DNA of 64,000 nucleotides. Origin: Actinoplanes sp. N902-109. Its GTDB lineage: Bacteria; Actinomycetota; Actinomycetes; Mycobacteriales; Micromonosporaceae. The notes below the pieces were generated by a model. It did no database searches, was not told the DNA's origin, and saw nothing but the letters and a program-made list of their open reading frames with translations. Below, one piece after another: positions 15,450 through 24,693 of this stretch. The stretch spans positions 3,907,501-3,971,500 of the forward strand of contig NC_021191.1 of the NCBI RefSeq assembly GCF_000389965.1, in the 5' to 3' direction. The translations under genes and the position numbers were made by a program. Position 1 is the stretch's first letter. Each line of letters opens with the position of its first letter.

Positions 15450-18161
15450 ATGGCACTGGTCCTGGTCGGTCGGGACGACGCGCTCTCGCAGCTCGGCGGC
15501 CTGCTCGACCGGCTGGGCGACGGCGGCGGCGCGACCGTCGTCCGCGGTGAGCCGGGAATCGGCAAGTCCGCGCTGCTGGCCGAGGTGGTCCGGCGGGCCC
15601 GGGCGCGTCGGCTGCGGGTGCTCGGCACCACCGGGGTGCCCAGCGAGGCCCAGGTCGGCTTTGCCGGACTGCATCAGCTTCTCCGGCCGGTGATGGGTCA
15701 CGCCGAGCGGCTGCCGCCACCGCTGCGGGACGCCGTGCTGGCGGCGTTCGGGCGCAGCGCCGGAGCGCAGCCCGAGCTGTTCCTGCTCGCCCTGGCCACG
15801 CTGGGCCTACTCAGCGAGGCCGCCGCGCAGGCACCGGTGCTGCTCGTGGTCGAGGACGCGCACTGGCTCGACCGGGCAACCGCCGACGTGCTGCTGTTCG
15901 TCGCGCGGCGGCTCGATCGCGAACCGGTGGTCCTGCTGGCGGCGGTGCAGGACGGCTTCGAAGGCCCGTTCACCGGCAGCGGCCTGCCCGAGCTGGTGCT
16001 GCCCCGGCTGGGCCGGGCGGCTGCCGAGCTGGTGGTCGACGCGCACACCCCGGGGCTGCGCGCCGAGGTGCGCGAGCGGGTGCTGCGGGAAGCCGCCGGC
16101 AACCCGCTGGCGCTGGTCGAGCTGCCCGCGGTCCTCGCCGCCGGTGCCGCGTCGCCGTCGGCCCCGCTGCCGCTGAGCGCGCGGCTGGAACAGGCGTTCG
16201 CGGCCCGGGTGGGCGGCCTGCCCGCCGCGACCCGGACCGTGCTGCTGGTGGCGGCGCTCAACGATGCCGACACGCTGTCCGAGACGCTGGCGGCGGCGGG
16301 TCTCGTCACCGGATCGCCGTGCCGGGTCGACGATGTGGAGCCCGCGGTCGCAGCCCGGCTCGTCGAGGTCGAGGCCGGGCGGTTGCGGTTCCTGCACCCG
16401 TTGATGCGGTCGGCGATCCGGCAGCGGTTCAGCATCGGCCGGCGCCACCGCGCGCACGCCGCTCTGGCCCGGGTGGTGGCCGAGGACGACCGCCGGGTCT
16501 GGCACCGGGCCGCGGCCAGCGACGGGCCCGACGACGCGGTCGCCGCCGAGCTGGCGGCTGTGGCGGTGCGGGCCCAGCGGCGGGGTGGCATCGCCGCCGG
16601 GACGGCGGCCCTGCGGCGCTCGGCCGAGCTCACCGCCGACCCGGTGCGCCGGGGCGAACGGCTGCTGCACGCCGCGGAGCTGGCCTTCGAGCTGGGCCGC
16701 AGCGACGAGGTGCAGCACCTGCTGGCCGAGGCGGACCGGGCCGGGCTCGCGGAGCGGCAGCGCTGGCGCACCGCCTGGATCCGGGACAGCTTCGACGACG
16801 GTGTGCTGGGTCGCGGCCGGGCGGCGGTGTCGCTGGCCCAGGCTGCCGAACGTGCCGCGGCCGACGATCCCGATCTCGCCCTCAACCTGTTGTACGGCGC
16901 GGCGCTGCGGTGCTGGTGGACCGAGCCGGGCGACGAGGCGCGCGGGCGGATCGTCGCGGCCGCGGCCGGGGTGCCGGTGGCCGGGGACGATCCCCGGCTG
17001 CTGATGGTGCTCGCCTTCGCCGCACCGGTCGAGCAGGGCGGCGTCGTGCTCGACCGGTTGCGCCGGCATGCCGGGCACACCGATGGCCGCTCGGCCCGGA
17101 TGCTGGGCAACGCCGCCCATGCGGTGGGTGCCTTCGACCTCGCCGCCGGGTTCTTCGCCGACTCGCTCACCGGGCTGCGGGCGCAGGGCCGGCTCGCCCT
17201 GCTGGCCCGCGCCCTGACGCTGCAGGCGCGCAGTTGCGCCCACCTCGCCGATCTCAGCGTCGCCATGCCGGCCGCGGACGAGGCGTACCGGCTCGCCCGC
17301 GACACCTCGCAGCCGCTGATCGCCGCGACCGCGCTCACCGCCCAGGCGGTGGTGGCCGCGCTGCGCGGCGCGCACGACGACGCCTACCGGCTGGCCGCCC
17401 GGGCGGAGCAGGCGGCGTTGCCGGTCGCGGCCAACGCCGTGCTGGCCGCCGTGCAGGTCGCCCGGGGTACGGCGGCACTCGCCGCCGGTCGGCATGCCGA
17501 GGCACTCGCCGAGCTGCAGCGGATGCACGACCCGGCCGACCCCGCGTACCACCGGGCCATCCGCTGCCATGCCGTCAGCGACCTCGCGGATGCGGCGGTC
17601 CGCAGCGGGCGCCCGGACGCGGTGCGCGACGTGCTGGCCGAGCTGGCGGTGCCGGCCCGGCAGACACCGTCACCGGCGCTGCACTCGGGGCTGCGCTACG
17701 CCCGGGCCCTGCTGGCCGACGACGGCACGGCGCCCGCCCGCTTCGAGGAGGCGCTGCGCTGCGGTCCGCAGGCCGGGCCGTTCGCCCGGGCCCGCACCCA
17801 GCTCGGCTATGGGGAGTGGCTGCGCCGGCATCGCCGGGTCGCCGATTCCCGGGCCCATCTGCGGGCGGCCCGGGACACCTTCGACGCGCTGGACCTGATC
17901 CCCTGGGGTGACCGGGCCCGGGCCGAGCTGCGCGCCGCCGGCGAGACCAGCCGGCAGCGGCTGCCCGACGCCCGGGACCGGCTCACCCCGCAGGAGTTGC
18001 AGATCGCCCAGATGGCGGCCGGTGGGCTGACCAACCGGGAGATCGGCCAGCGGCTGTACCTGTCGCACCGCACCATCAGCTCGCACCTGCACCGCATCTT
18101 CCCCAAGCTGGGCGTCACCTCCCGGATGGAGTTGCGCACCGCCCTGGCCCCGTCGGCTTGA
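15450..18161 (+). CDS. Large LuxR-family (LAL) ATPase transcriptional regulator
   Basis: This 903-residue regulator has an N-terminal AAA/STAND ATPase: Walker A GEPGIGKS (33-40) and Walker B LLVVEDAHWLD. A long helical TPR-like region (about 400-820) follows, then a C-terminal LuxR helix-turn-helix (LTPQELQIAQMAAGG, NREIGQRLYLSHRTISSHLHRIF) ending near residue 900. LAL proteins are ATP-dependent activators of secondary metabolism or sugar use. The ATG at 15450 places the ATPase at the usual distance from the N-terminus; an in-frame TTG at 15432 also exists. It ends 7 bases from the convergent cupin gene, at the far end of an operon containing a second LAL gene, but the two proteins are not close copies. 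Confidence 0.88.
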   Translation: MALVLVGRDDALSQLGGLLDRLGDGGGATVVRGEPGIGKSALLAEVVRRARARRLRVLGTTGVPSEAQVGFAGLHQLLRPVMGHAERLPPPLRDAVLAAFGRSAGAQPELFLLALATLGLLSEAAAQAPVLLVVEDAHWLDRATADVLLFVARRLDREPVVLLAAVQDGFEGPFTGSGLPELVLPRLGRAAAELVVDAHTPGLRAEVRERVLREAAGNPLALVELPAVLAAGAASPSAPLPLSARLEQAFAARVGGLPAATRTVLLVAALNDADTLSETLAAAGLVTGSPCRVDDVEPAVAARLVEVEAGRLRFLHPLMRSAIRQRFSIGRRHRAHAALARVVAEDDRRVWHRAAASDGPDDAVAAELAAVAVRAQRRGGIAAGTAALRRSAELTADPVRRGERLLHAAELAFELGRSDEVQHLLAEADRAGLAERQRWRTAWIRDSFDDGVLGRGRAAVSLAQAAERAAADDPDLALNLLYGAALRCWWTEPGDEARGRIVAAAAGVPVAGDDPRLLMVLAFAAPVEQGGVVLDRLRRHAGHTDGRSARMLGNAAHAVGAFDLAAGFFADSLTGLRAQGRLALLARALTLQARSCAHLADLSVAMPAADEAYRLARDTSQPLIAATALTAQAVVAALRGAHDDAYRLAARAEQAALPVAANAVLAAVQVARGTAALAAGRHAEALAELQRMHDPADPAYHRAIRCHAVSDLADAAVRSGRPDAVRDVLAELAVPARQTPSPALHSGLRYARALLADDGTAPARFEEALRCGPQAGPFARARTQLGYGEWLRRHRRVADSRAHLRAARDTFDALDLIPWGDRARAELRAAGETSRQRLPDARDRLTPQELQIAQMAAGGLTNREIGQRLYLSHRTISSHLHRIFPKLGVTSRMELRTALAPSA

Positions 18162-18167
18162 CCGCGG

Positions 18168-18626
18168 TCAGAGCGTGGGTGGCGGGCCGGCGACGGTGAG
18201 CTTGTACGCCTCGGCGGCAGCCACGATCGCTGCGATGTCGAACGGCGCCGGGGTCCGATCCAGCGCGGAGACCGGCGAGCTGTTCTCGCTGAACCAGTTC
18301 TCCAGCCCGGCCGGGGCGAACGTGACAGCGAGCCGGGCGGTGGGGCTGCGCACCAGGTAGGCGTGCGGTACCCCGCGCGGGCCCAGCGCAACGGCCCCGG
18401 GCTGCAGGTCGAAGCGCTCGGTGCCGACGAAGAAGCTGACCTCGCCGTCGAGCACGATCCAGACCTCGTCCTCGTTGGCATGCATGTGCAGCGGCGGGGC
18501 GTGGCCCTCGGGGTCGGTGAACTCCATGACGGTCAGGGCGCCACCGGTGGCGTCGCCGGGGATGACGATGCGGGCCTGCCCGCCGAGGAACCAGAAGGGC
18601 TCGTGACGCACGGGAACTCCGTTCAC
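18168..18626 (-). CDS. Cupin-domain protein
   Basis: This 152-residue single-domain cupin has motif 1 as PPLHMHANEDEVWIVLDGE (metal ligands His, His, Glu) and motif 2 as PHAYLVRSPTARLAV. Such proteins can be metal-dependent dioxygenases, isomerases or sensors; the substrate is unknown. The start is a GTG that overlaps the stop of the upstream SDR gene (GTGA), so translation is coupled. It is the last gene of the minus-strand operon that starts at 24570. Confidence 0.8.
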   Translation of the reverse strand: MNGVPVRHEPFWFLGGQARIVIPGDATGGALTVMEFTDPEGHAPPLHMHANEDEVWIVLDGEVSFFVGTERFDLQPGAVALGPRGVPHAYLVRSPTARLAVTFAPAGLENWFSENSSPVSALDRTPAPFDIAAIVAAAEAYKLTVAGPPPTL

Positions 18627-19399
18627 AGGGTGGGTACCAGACCGCCGTCGATGGTGAGATCGGCACCGGTGACGTTGCCGGCGTGGTCACCGGCCAGCAG
18701 CAGCACCAGCGCGGCGACCTCGCCGGGCTGGGTGAAGCGGCCGGTGACGCTGTCGGCCGCGGCGTGTGCGGCGATGTCCTGCGGGGACGCGCCGGAGGCC
18801 CGGCCGAGGGTGGCGGCGACGCCGGTGTCGCCGAGCCACAGGGCGGTGCTGACCGGTCCGGGGCTGATCGTGTTGACCCGGATGCCGTGCGGGCCGACCT
18901 CCTTGGACAGCGCCTTGGAGAAGTTGAGCAGGGCGGCCTTGGCGGCGCCGTAGTCGATGACGAGCGGGTCGGGCAGCACCGCGTTGACCGAGGCGATCGT
19001 GATGATGGTGCCGGAGCCGCGGTCGAGCAGGTGGGGCAGGACGGCCCGGGTGGTTCGTACGGCCGAGAGGAAGTTGACTGTCAGGGTGGTCAGCCACTGC
19101 TCGTCGGTGACGGATTCAAACCCGCCGGGCCGGGGCGTGACCGCGCCGACGTTGTTGACCAGGATGTCGATGCCGCCGCCGGTGGTCAGGGCCGCGTCGA
19201 CCAGGGCGGCCGGCCCGTCGGCGGTGGTGAGATCGGCCTGCACCGGATGCACCGCCAGCTCCTTCAGCTCGGGCGTGACGGTCCGGGAGCCGGTGACGAC
19301 GGTGGCGCCCGCCCCGGCGAGCGTCCCGGCGACCGCGAGCCCGATGCCCTTGCTGGCGCCGGTGACGACCGCTGTGCGGCCGGACAGCTCAAGGCTCAT
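18623..19399 (-). CDS. Short-chain dehydrogenase/reductase (SDR)
   Basis: This 258-residue NAD(P)-dependent classical SDR has TGASKGIG for cofactor binding, NNVG in place of NNAG, a Ser in IITIASVNA, and YGAAKAAL as the catalytic Tyr/Lys. The C-terminus carries GNVTGADLTIDGG. A basic residue after the glycine motif (GSRTVT) favours NADP. The gene overlaps both neighbours by four bases (ATGA at its start, GTGA at its end), so it is firmly part of the operon with two alpha/beta hydrolases and the cupin. The substrate is unknown. Confidence 0.87.
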   Translation of the reverse strand: MSLELSGRTAVVTGASKGIGLAVAGTLAGAGATVVTGSRTVTPELKELAVHPVQADLTTADGPAALVDAALTTGGGIDILVNNVGAVTPRPGGFESVTDEQWLTTLTVNFLSAVRTTRAVLPHLLDRGSGTIITIASVNAVLPDPLVIDYGAAKAALLNFSKALSKEVGPHGIRVNTISPGPVSTALWLGDTGVAATLGRASGASPQDIAAHAAADSVTGRFTQPGEVAALVLLLAGDHAGNVTGADLTIDGGLVPTL

Positions 19400-20355
19400 C
19401 GCTGCCCCAGGAAGGTGAGCAGCAGGGCGGTGAGTTCGGCCGGGCGTTCCTCGTACAGCCAATGACCGCTGTCCGGGACGACGGCGCCGGTGACGTGGGT
19501 CGCGTACCGCTCGACCTGGTCGGGCACCGTCCGGCCGAGGCTGCCGGCGGCGCCGATGGCCAGCACGGGCATGGGCAGCTCGGTCCGCGCGTAGCCCGCG
19601 TTGTCGTCGATGTCCTGCGGCAGCGCGCGGAAGTACTCGAAGCTGGCCCTGAGATGGGCGGGGTCGCGCAGCGGCCGGGCGAACTCGGCGACCTCGGCGG
19701 GCCCGATCCCGTCCTTGTTCACCTCCAGCGCGTCGGTGAACAGCTGCACCCACCGGGCCTCCCGGCCGCGGACGAGGTCCTCGGGCAACCCGTTGGTGAG
19801 GCTGAAGAAACCGAAGTTCCAGAGGTACGGCCCCCGCGCGGTCAGCGCCGGATAGGTGTAGACCTCCTCGTCGGGGATCGGTGCCTCGCTGAGCACGAGC
19901 TTGTCGACGTCACCGGGGTGGGCGGCGGCGTAGGCGTAGGCGACCATCGTCCCGATGTCGTGACCGGCCAGCCGGATGTGGTGCTGCCGGCCCAGCTGCA
20001 CCAGCAGCCCGTACAGGTCGGCGGCCAGGGTCTTCTTGTCGTATCCGGTCGCGGGGGCGTCGCTGCGCCCCGAACCGGGCAGGTCGGGCGCGATCACGGT
20101 GTAGTGCTCGGCCAGCGCCGGCAGCACGTCGCGCCACATGTACCAGGATTCCGGGAAGCCGTGCAGCAGCACCAGCGTGGGACCGTGGCCGCCCCGCACG
20201 TAGTTGATGTGCAGACCGCCGACCGAGGCGCGCTGCTCGGTGAAACCGGCGGGCACCCGGGACCGGCCGGGCGTCGTCGCCGAGGCGGCGGTGGCCGGCA
20301 CGAGGGCCAGCACCAGCAGGAGCGCGGTGAGGGTGCGTTTCACGGCGGCGTTCAC
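19396..20355 (-). CDS. Exported alpha/beta hydrolase (epoxide hydrolase-like)
   Basis: This 319-residue hydrolase has an N-terminal signal peptide (LTALLLVLALVPATAASA), so it is probably secreted. The oxyanion region is HGFPESWYMW. The nucleophile elbow reads GHDIGTMVA, with Asp rather than Ser, which is the epoxide hydrolase/haloalkane dehalogenase pattern. PDSGHWLYEERP supplies the catalytic His. The HGFPESW and Asp-elbow combination matches soluble epoxide hydrolases. The GTG start overlaps the upstream stop (GTGA) and its stop overlaps the SDR start (ATGA). Confidence 0.83.
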   Translation of the reverse strand: MNAAVKRTLTALLLVLALVPATAASATTPGRSRVPAGFTEQRASVGGLHINYVRGGHGPTLVLLHGFPESWYMWRDVLPALAEHYTVIAPDLPGSGRSDAPATGYDKKTLAADLYGLLVQLGRQHHIRLAGHDIGTMVAYAYAAAHPGDVDKLVLSEAPIPDEEVYTYPALTARGPYLWNFGFFSLTNGLPEDLVRGREARWVQLFTDALEVNKDGIGPAEVAEFARPLRDPAHLRASFEYFRALPQDIDDNAGYARTELPMPVLAIGAAGSLGRTVPDQVERYATHVTGAVVPDSGHWLYEERPAELTALLLTFLGQR

Positions 20356-21140
20356 CGGCCGTTCCGGCGCAGCCAGGCGAGCACCGTGTCGGCGACCTCG
20401 CGCCAGCCGTGGTCGACGGTCAGCGAGTGGCCGCGGTCGGGGAAGGTGAGCAGGTCGGTCACCGCTTCGGAGTGCCGGTACTGCTTGAGCGTGGCCCGGG
20501 TGACCGCCTCCGGCACGGTGTGGTCCTTGCCGCCGGTGATCAGCAGCAGCGGCCCGCGTACCGCGTTGACGGTGTCCACCTTGGCCGGTGAGTGCGGGTC
20601 GAAGTTGGCGGCGACCGCATCGAACAGCGGTTTGCCCGGCGCCGGGATCGCCCACGTGTCGAACAGCTGCTGCGACTCCGTCTCGGTGAGGGCGTTGCCG
20701 AACGCGAAGCGGAACTGCTCGGCGGTCAGCGACACCGCCCGGTGCCGGTTGGCCGGGTTGCGGAAGACCGGCAGGGTGGCTCGCAGCGCCGACAGCGGCA
20801 CCGGCAGCACGCCCTTGATCTGGGCGGCGTCGATGGCGACCGCGGCGGCGGCGAGGTCCAGCCCGAGCAGCTTCTGGGCGATCATCCCGCCGAACGAGTG
20901 CCCGACCAGGATCGGCTTCTCGCCGAGCTCGGCGATGAGCTTGGCGTAGTGGTCGACGACGTCGTCGATGCCGTGGTCGGCGATCGACTCCGGGTTGGCG
21001 CGGGCCTCGGCGACGGTGTCCGGGTCGCCGGGCCAGCCGGGGGCCACGGCGTCGTAGCCGGCCGCGGTGAAGTGCTCCTGCCAGGGCTGCCAGGAGGTCG
21101 CGTGCAGCCAGAGGCCGTGGATGAAGACGATGGTCGCCAC
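20352..21140 (-). CDS. Alpha/beta hydrolase
   Basis: This 262-residue cytoplasmic hydrolase of the lipase/esterase type has the oxyanion motif FIHGLWLH, nucleophile Ser in VGHSFGGMIA, Asp in TGGKDHTVP and His in DRGHSLTVDHGW. A GTG at 21140 with GGAG upstream gives the expected short N-terminus. The open frame continues upstream into the LAL gene but is not coding there. It lies 47 bases downstream of the LAL regulator and is translationally coupled to the exported hydrolase. The substrate is unknown. Confidence 0.84.
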   Translation of the reverse strand: MATIVFIHGLWLHATSWQPWQEHFTAAGYDAVAPGWPGDPDTVAEARANPESIADHGIDDVVDHYAKLIAELGEKPILVGHSFGGMIAQKLLGLDLAAAAVAIDAAQIKGVLPVPLSALRATLPVFRNPANRHRAVSLTAEQFRFAFGNALTETESQQLFDTWAIPAPGKPLFDAVAANFDPHSPAKVDTVNAVRGPLLLITGGKDHTVPEAVTRATLKQYRHSEAVTDLLTFPDRGHSLTVDHGWREVADTVLAWLRRNGR

Positions 21141-21187
21141 GACGAGTGCTCCGTTCGCTCGGGGTGGGGCTGTCACCTGCCAGCCGA

Positions 21188-23971
21188 TCACCCGCGGCCG
21201 GTGGTTCGCCCCGGGGAAACCCCCCAGTCCCGCAGCGCCGGGCCGAGCTGGCGCCGGGAGGTGACCCCGAGCTTGCGGAAGATCCTGGTCAGGTGATACT
21301 CGACCGTGGACGCCGTCACGAACAGCCGGGTGGCGATCTCGGCGTTGGTGTTCCCCGCGCCCGCCAGGGTGGCCACCTGCAGCTCCTGCGGGGTCAGCCG
21401 GGCGCCGTCCGGGGTGGAGCGCCGGCGGGCGGTCTCGCCGGTGGCCTTGAGCTCCACCCGGGCACGTTCGGCGAAGGCGGCCGCGCCCATGCCGGCGAAC
21501 ATGTCGTACGCGGTGCGCAGCTGCTCGCGGGCGTCGGTGCGCCTGCCGCGGCGGCGGAGCCATTCGCCGTACAGCAGGTGGCTGCGGGCCAGTTCGGTGC
21601 GGACGGTGGTCCGGCCCAGCTGATCGATGGACTCCCGGTAGGCGGCCTCGTCCTCGCCGAGCAGAGCCGTGCTGCGGGCCAGCGCACCCAGCGCCCAGGG
21701 GGTGCCGCTGACCGGGGCACGCCGCGCCAGCCGGGCGTGCGCCGCCTCGGCGAGGTCCCGGTCGCCGCCGCGCACCCCGGCCTCGACGGCGTCGTACAGC
21801 CGCCGGTTGCCCTCGCCGGGCAGGTCGTCGGCCACCACGACCCGGCTGCCGGCCACCGCTTCCCGGTAGCGGCCGAGGCTGAGGTCGAGCACGGTCATCG
21901 CGTGCAGCACGTGGTTGCGCAGCACGCCGTACCCGAGCTGGTCCACCCACACCCGCTGGATGTGCGCGGCACTGGCCCGGGCCTCGTCCTCGCGGCCCAG
22001 CCAGGCCAGCAGTTCGACACCCTGCTCCGTGCCCCGGCTCGGCAGGCCGATCGCCACGTCGAGCTCCGCGCTCTCGCTCTCGTACGCCGCCGCCTCGGCG
22101 AACCGGCCGGCCATGATCTGCCCCACCACCTCGTTGGACAGCGTGCTCTTCAACGTGTGCAGGGCACCGTGCCGGCGGCAGAACTCGTCCATCCGCCCGA
22201 CGGCGGTGTGGTACCCGTGGTCGTCCCACAGGTCCAGGGCGGTCCACGAGCCGGTGGCGGCCGCCGGGTGGGCGACCGCGCTGAGATCGCCGGTGCACAG
22301 GTCCTCGACGGCGGCGCGCAGCAGCGGCACCGCCCTGCTGTAGTCGTCGGCGATCCGGGTGGCGAGCGCGTCGAGCAGCCGATCGGTCATCGTCGCCGAT
22401 GCGGGTCCCGGCACGCGCAGCGCGGCCTTGGCGATGTCGGGCAGCGCGACGTCGGCCATGCAGCTGCCGCCGAGGATCCCAGCGCTCAGGGCATCCCACA
22501 GCATGTCCCGGACGGTCTGGTCGTCCAGCGGGCCGTGCGCGGTCACGGCCGCCAGCAGGATCGCCGGTGTCCGCCCGACCACGCCTCCGCTGTACTGGTG
22601 CACCGCGGCCCGCAGGCGCTGCCCGGCGGCCCGCAGCACGGGCGCGGTGAGGCCGGGCGCCGCCTGGTCGAGGCGCCGGATGGCCGCGGCGTTGTCACCG
22701 ACGCGCAGGTACGGTCCGGTGGCGGCGAGGAACCGCCGGGCGCGGTGCTGCGGGTCCGGGGTCAGCTCGGCCGCCCGGGTCAGGAAGGTGGCCTCGGCGG
22801 CGTAACCGCCCCGGCGGCGAGCCCGCCCGGCGGCCTGCTCCAGCTCGTCGGCGACGGCGGCGTCCACCCCGGCGACCGACTCGGCGAGCTGCCAGGCCCG
22901 GCTCTCCGGGTCATGGTCGCGGTCGATGGCCGCACCCAGCGCGGCGTGCACGGCCCGCCGGTCGACCGGCGCCGCGGTGGCGTAGACGGCCGAGCGGATG
23001 AGCGGGTGGCGGATCGCATACGTCCGGCCGGGCCGCAGGACGCCGGCCGCGAGGGCGGGGTCGGCCGCGGCCGGGTCCAGGCCGAGCCGTCCGGCCGCCC
23101 GCCAGAGCACGGCCTGGTCGTCGCCCGGGGCGACCGCGATGAGCAGCAGCAGCCGCCGGGTCGGCCCCGGCAGGCCGAGCACCTGCCCGGCGAAGTGGGC
23201 CTCCAGGCTCGGCCCGAAGGGCAGCAGCTCCGGCAGCGCGGACGCCCCGGCGAGCTGTTCCCGGGACAGGGCGGCGGTGGTCTCGACCAGCGCGAGCGGG
23301 TTGCCGCCGGTCTCCGCGACGATCCGGGTGGCGACCTGTGGGTCGAGCCGGCCCGGGGTGCGGGCGGCCAGCAGGTCGACGGCGTCGCCGCCGGTCAGGG
23401 CGCCCAGCGGGTGGCTGCGCAGGCCGCGCAGCACCGCGCCGGTGCCCGGTTCGTCCCGGGTGCCGACGAGCAGGCCGATGCCGTCGGCGCCGAGCCGCCG
23501 GCCGAGGAAGGCCAGGACGGTCAGCGACTCCCGGTCCAGCCAGTGCGCGTCGTCGATCAGGCACACCAGGGGGATCTCGGCGGCGACCCCGGCGAGCAGC
23601 GTCAGCACGGCCAGGCCCACCAGGAACAGGTCCGGTGCGGTCCCGGGAGCCAGGCCGAACGCGGTTGCCAGGGCGGCGTGCTGCGGCCCGGGCAGCCGCT
23701 CGACGCGGTCGAGGAACGGCCGCAGCAGCCGGTGCAGCCCGGCGAAGCTCAGGTGCGTCTCCGCCTCGGCGCCGGCCGTGCGGGCGATCCGCACCTCGGC
23801 CGTGGGCCCGGCCACCGACTCCGCCACGTGGTCGAGCAACCGGGTCTTGCCGATGCCGGCTTCCCCGACGATGACCAGCACGCTGCCGCGACCGTCGCGG
23901 ACATCGGCCATGAAGGCGTCCAGAAGGTGGCGTTCCTCGCGTCTACCGTGCAACGGTCCGGCTGCCGACAT
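21188..23971 (-). CDS. Large LuxR-family (LAL) ATPase transcriptional regulator
   Basis: This 927-residue regulator carries Walker A GEAGIGKT (36-43), Walker B VCLIDDAHWLD, a long helical middle region, and a C-terminal LuxR helix-turn-helix (LTPQELQVATLAGAG, NAEIATRLFVTASTVEYHLTRIF) ending shortly before residue 915. It is the second gene of a run of minus-strand genes: 36 bases after the DUF3291 gene and 47 bases before a hydrolase. It is therefore probably co-transcribed with its targets and may activate the operon in an ATP- and ligand-dependent way. Confidence 0.87.
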   Translation of the reverse strand: MSAAGPLHGRREERHLLDAFMADVRDGRGSVLVIVGEAGIGKTRLLDHVAESVAGPTAEVRIARTAGAEAETHLSFAGLHRLLRPFLDRVERLPGPQHAALATAFGLAPGTAPDLFLVGLAVLTLLAGVAAEIPLVCLIDDAHWLDRESLTVLAFLGRRLGADGIGLLVGTRDEPGTGAVLRGLRSHPLGALTGGDAVDLLAARTPGRLDPQVATRIVAETGGNPLALVETTAALSREQLAGASALPELLPFGPSLEAHFAGQVLGLPGPTRRLLLLIAVAPGDDQAVLWRAAGRLGLDPAAADPALAAGVLRPGRTYAIRHPLIRSAVYATAAPVDRRAVHAALGAAIDRDHDPESRAWQLAESVAGVDAAVADELEQAAGRARRRGGYAAEATFLTRAAELTPDPQHRARRFLAATGPYLRVGDNAAAIRRLDQAAPGLTAPVLRAAGQRLRAAVHQYSGGVVGRTPAILLAAVTAHGPLDDQTVRDMLWDALSAGILGGSCMADVALPDIAKAALRVPGPASATMTDRLLDALATRIADDYSRAVPLLRAAVEDLCTGDLSAVAHPAAATGSWTALDLWDDHGYHTAVGRMDEFCRRHGALHTLKSTLSNEVVGQIMAGRFAEAAAYESESAELDVAIGLPSRGTEQGVELLAWLGREDEARASAAHIQRVWVDQLGYGVLRNHVLHAMTVLDLSLGRYREAVAGSRVVVADDLPGEGNRRLYDAVEAGVRGGDRDLAEAAHARLARRAPVSGTPWALGALARSTALLGEDEAAYRESIDQLGRTTVRTELARSHLLYGEWLRRRGRRTDAREQLRTAYDMFAGMGAAAFAERARVELKATGETARRRSTPDGARLTPQELQVATLAGAGNTNAEIATRLFVTASTVEYHLTRIFRKLGVTSRRQLGPALRDWGVSPGRTTGRG

Positions 23972-24006
23972 GGCCGGAAGCGTAGCGAGACCGCGGGCCC
24001 GCCGGC

Positions 24007-24570
24007 TTACGTCATGTGACGGTGCTCCGCGTGCTTCCGCTCGTCAGGATGCGCGTCGCCGTGCGGCTGCGTCCGGCTCGACACGGAGCCGAACGTGAAC
24101 CGGTCGGCCGACTCACCGTCGCGGGCGAGGGCTTCGAGCCTGCTGACCCCTTCCTCCCACTGGGGCACGTGGTCGTCGTGGACCCGCCAGAGGACGTGCC
24201 CCGGCCATGGTCCTCGGAAGAACCAGTCGTGCCGGTGTTTGAGCGCCTCACGGTGGATCCCGCCGTAGACGAATCCGCGGGCGTCTTCCACGGTGCGCCA
24301 CAGGCTGAGGGTGGCGATGTGGGCCTGAGGGTCGTGACCGCCGAGCTCCGGCAGGCCCGTCGGCAGCGCGTAGCGGCCCCAGGGGCCGAAGTCCTCGCCG
24401 GGTTCGTGGGAGGCGGACCCGTCGACGGCGGTCTCGGCCTGCCCGAGAAAGCCGGGCGCCTGGTCGCTCGCGCTGTAGATGGCGGTGCCACGCTCGGCGA
24501 AGTCGGCCATGGTGTCCGGGTCCAGCGCGGGGTCGATCAAGCCGAAGGTGTAGAGGGCGATGGTGCTCAT
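24007..24570 (-). CDS. DUF3291-like protein
   Basis: This 187-residue protein has a ferredoxin-like alpha/beta core resembling antibiotic monooxygenase-type domains of the DUF3291 group: IALYTFGLID, IATLSLWRTVEDARGFVYGG, HREALKHRHDWF and HVLWRVHDDHVPQWEEG. No catalytic activity is established for the group. The ATG at 24570 starts the conserved domain directly. The His/Asp-rich tail after residue 165 is poorly conserved in character. It is the first gene of the operon that runs down to the cupin gene and is divergent from a TetR gene. Confidence 0.75.
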   Translation of the reverse strand: MSTIALYTFGLIDPALDPDTMADFAERGTAIYSASDQAPGFLGQAETAVDGSASHEPGEDFGPWGRYALPTGLPELGGHDPQAHIATLSLWRTVEDARGFVYGGIHREALKHRHDWFFRGPWPGHVLWRVHDDHVPQWEEGVSRLEALARDGESADRFTFGSVSSRTQPHGDAHPDERKHAEHRHMT

Positions 24571-24674
24571 GAGGTTTGCTGCTCTTGTGTCACAGTGGTG
24601 ATCCTCCCGAGAACGGGGGCGGTTCGAACGAAACGGAGAGGGTGCCCACATGAGGATACGGAGACCCTGCCCAC

Positions 24675-24684
24675 TTTTGCAAAA
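24675..24684. promoter_or_regulatory. Palindrome TTTTGCAAAA before the TetR gene
   Basis: A 10-bp perfect, AT-rich palindrome stands out in this GC-rich background, 9 bases upstream of the TetR start and inside the divergent promoter region shared with the DUF3291-LAL operon. It is a candidate TetR binding site; its right end is close to the AAAAGGG ribosome-binding site. Confidence 0.45.
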
Positions 24685-24693
24685 GGGCCTGTG

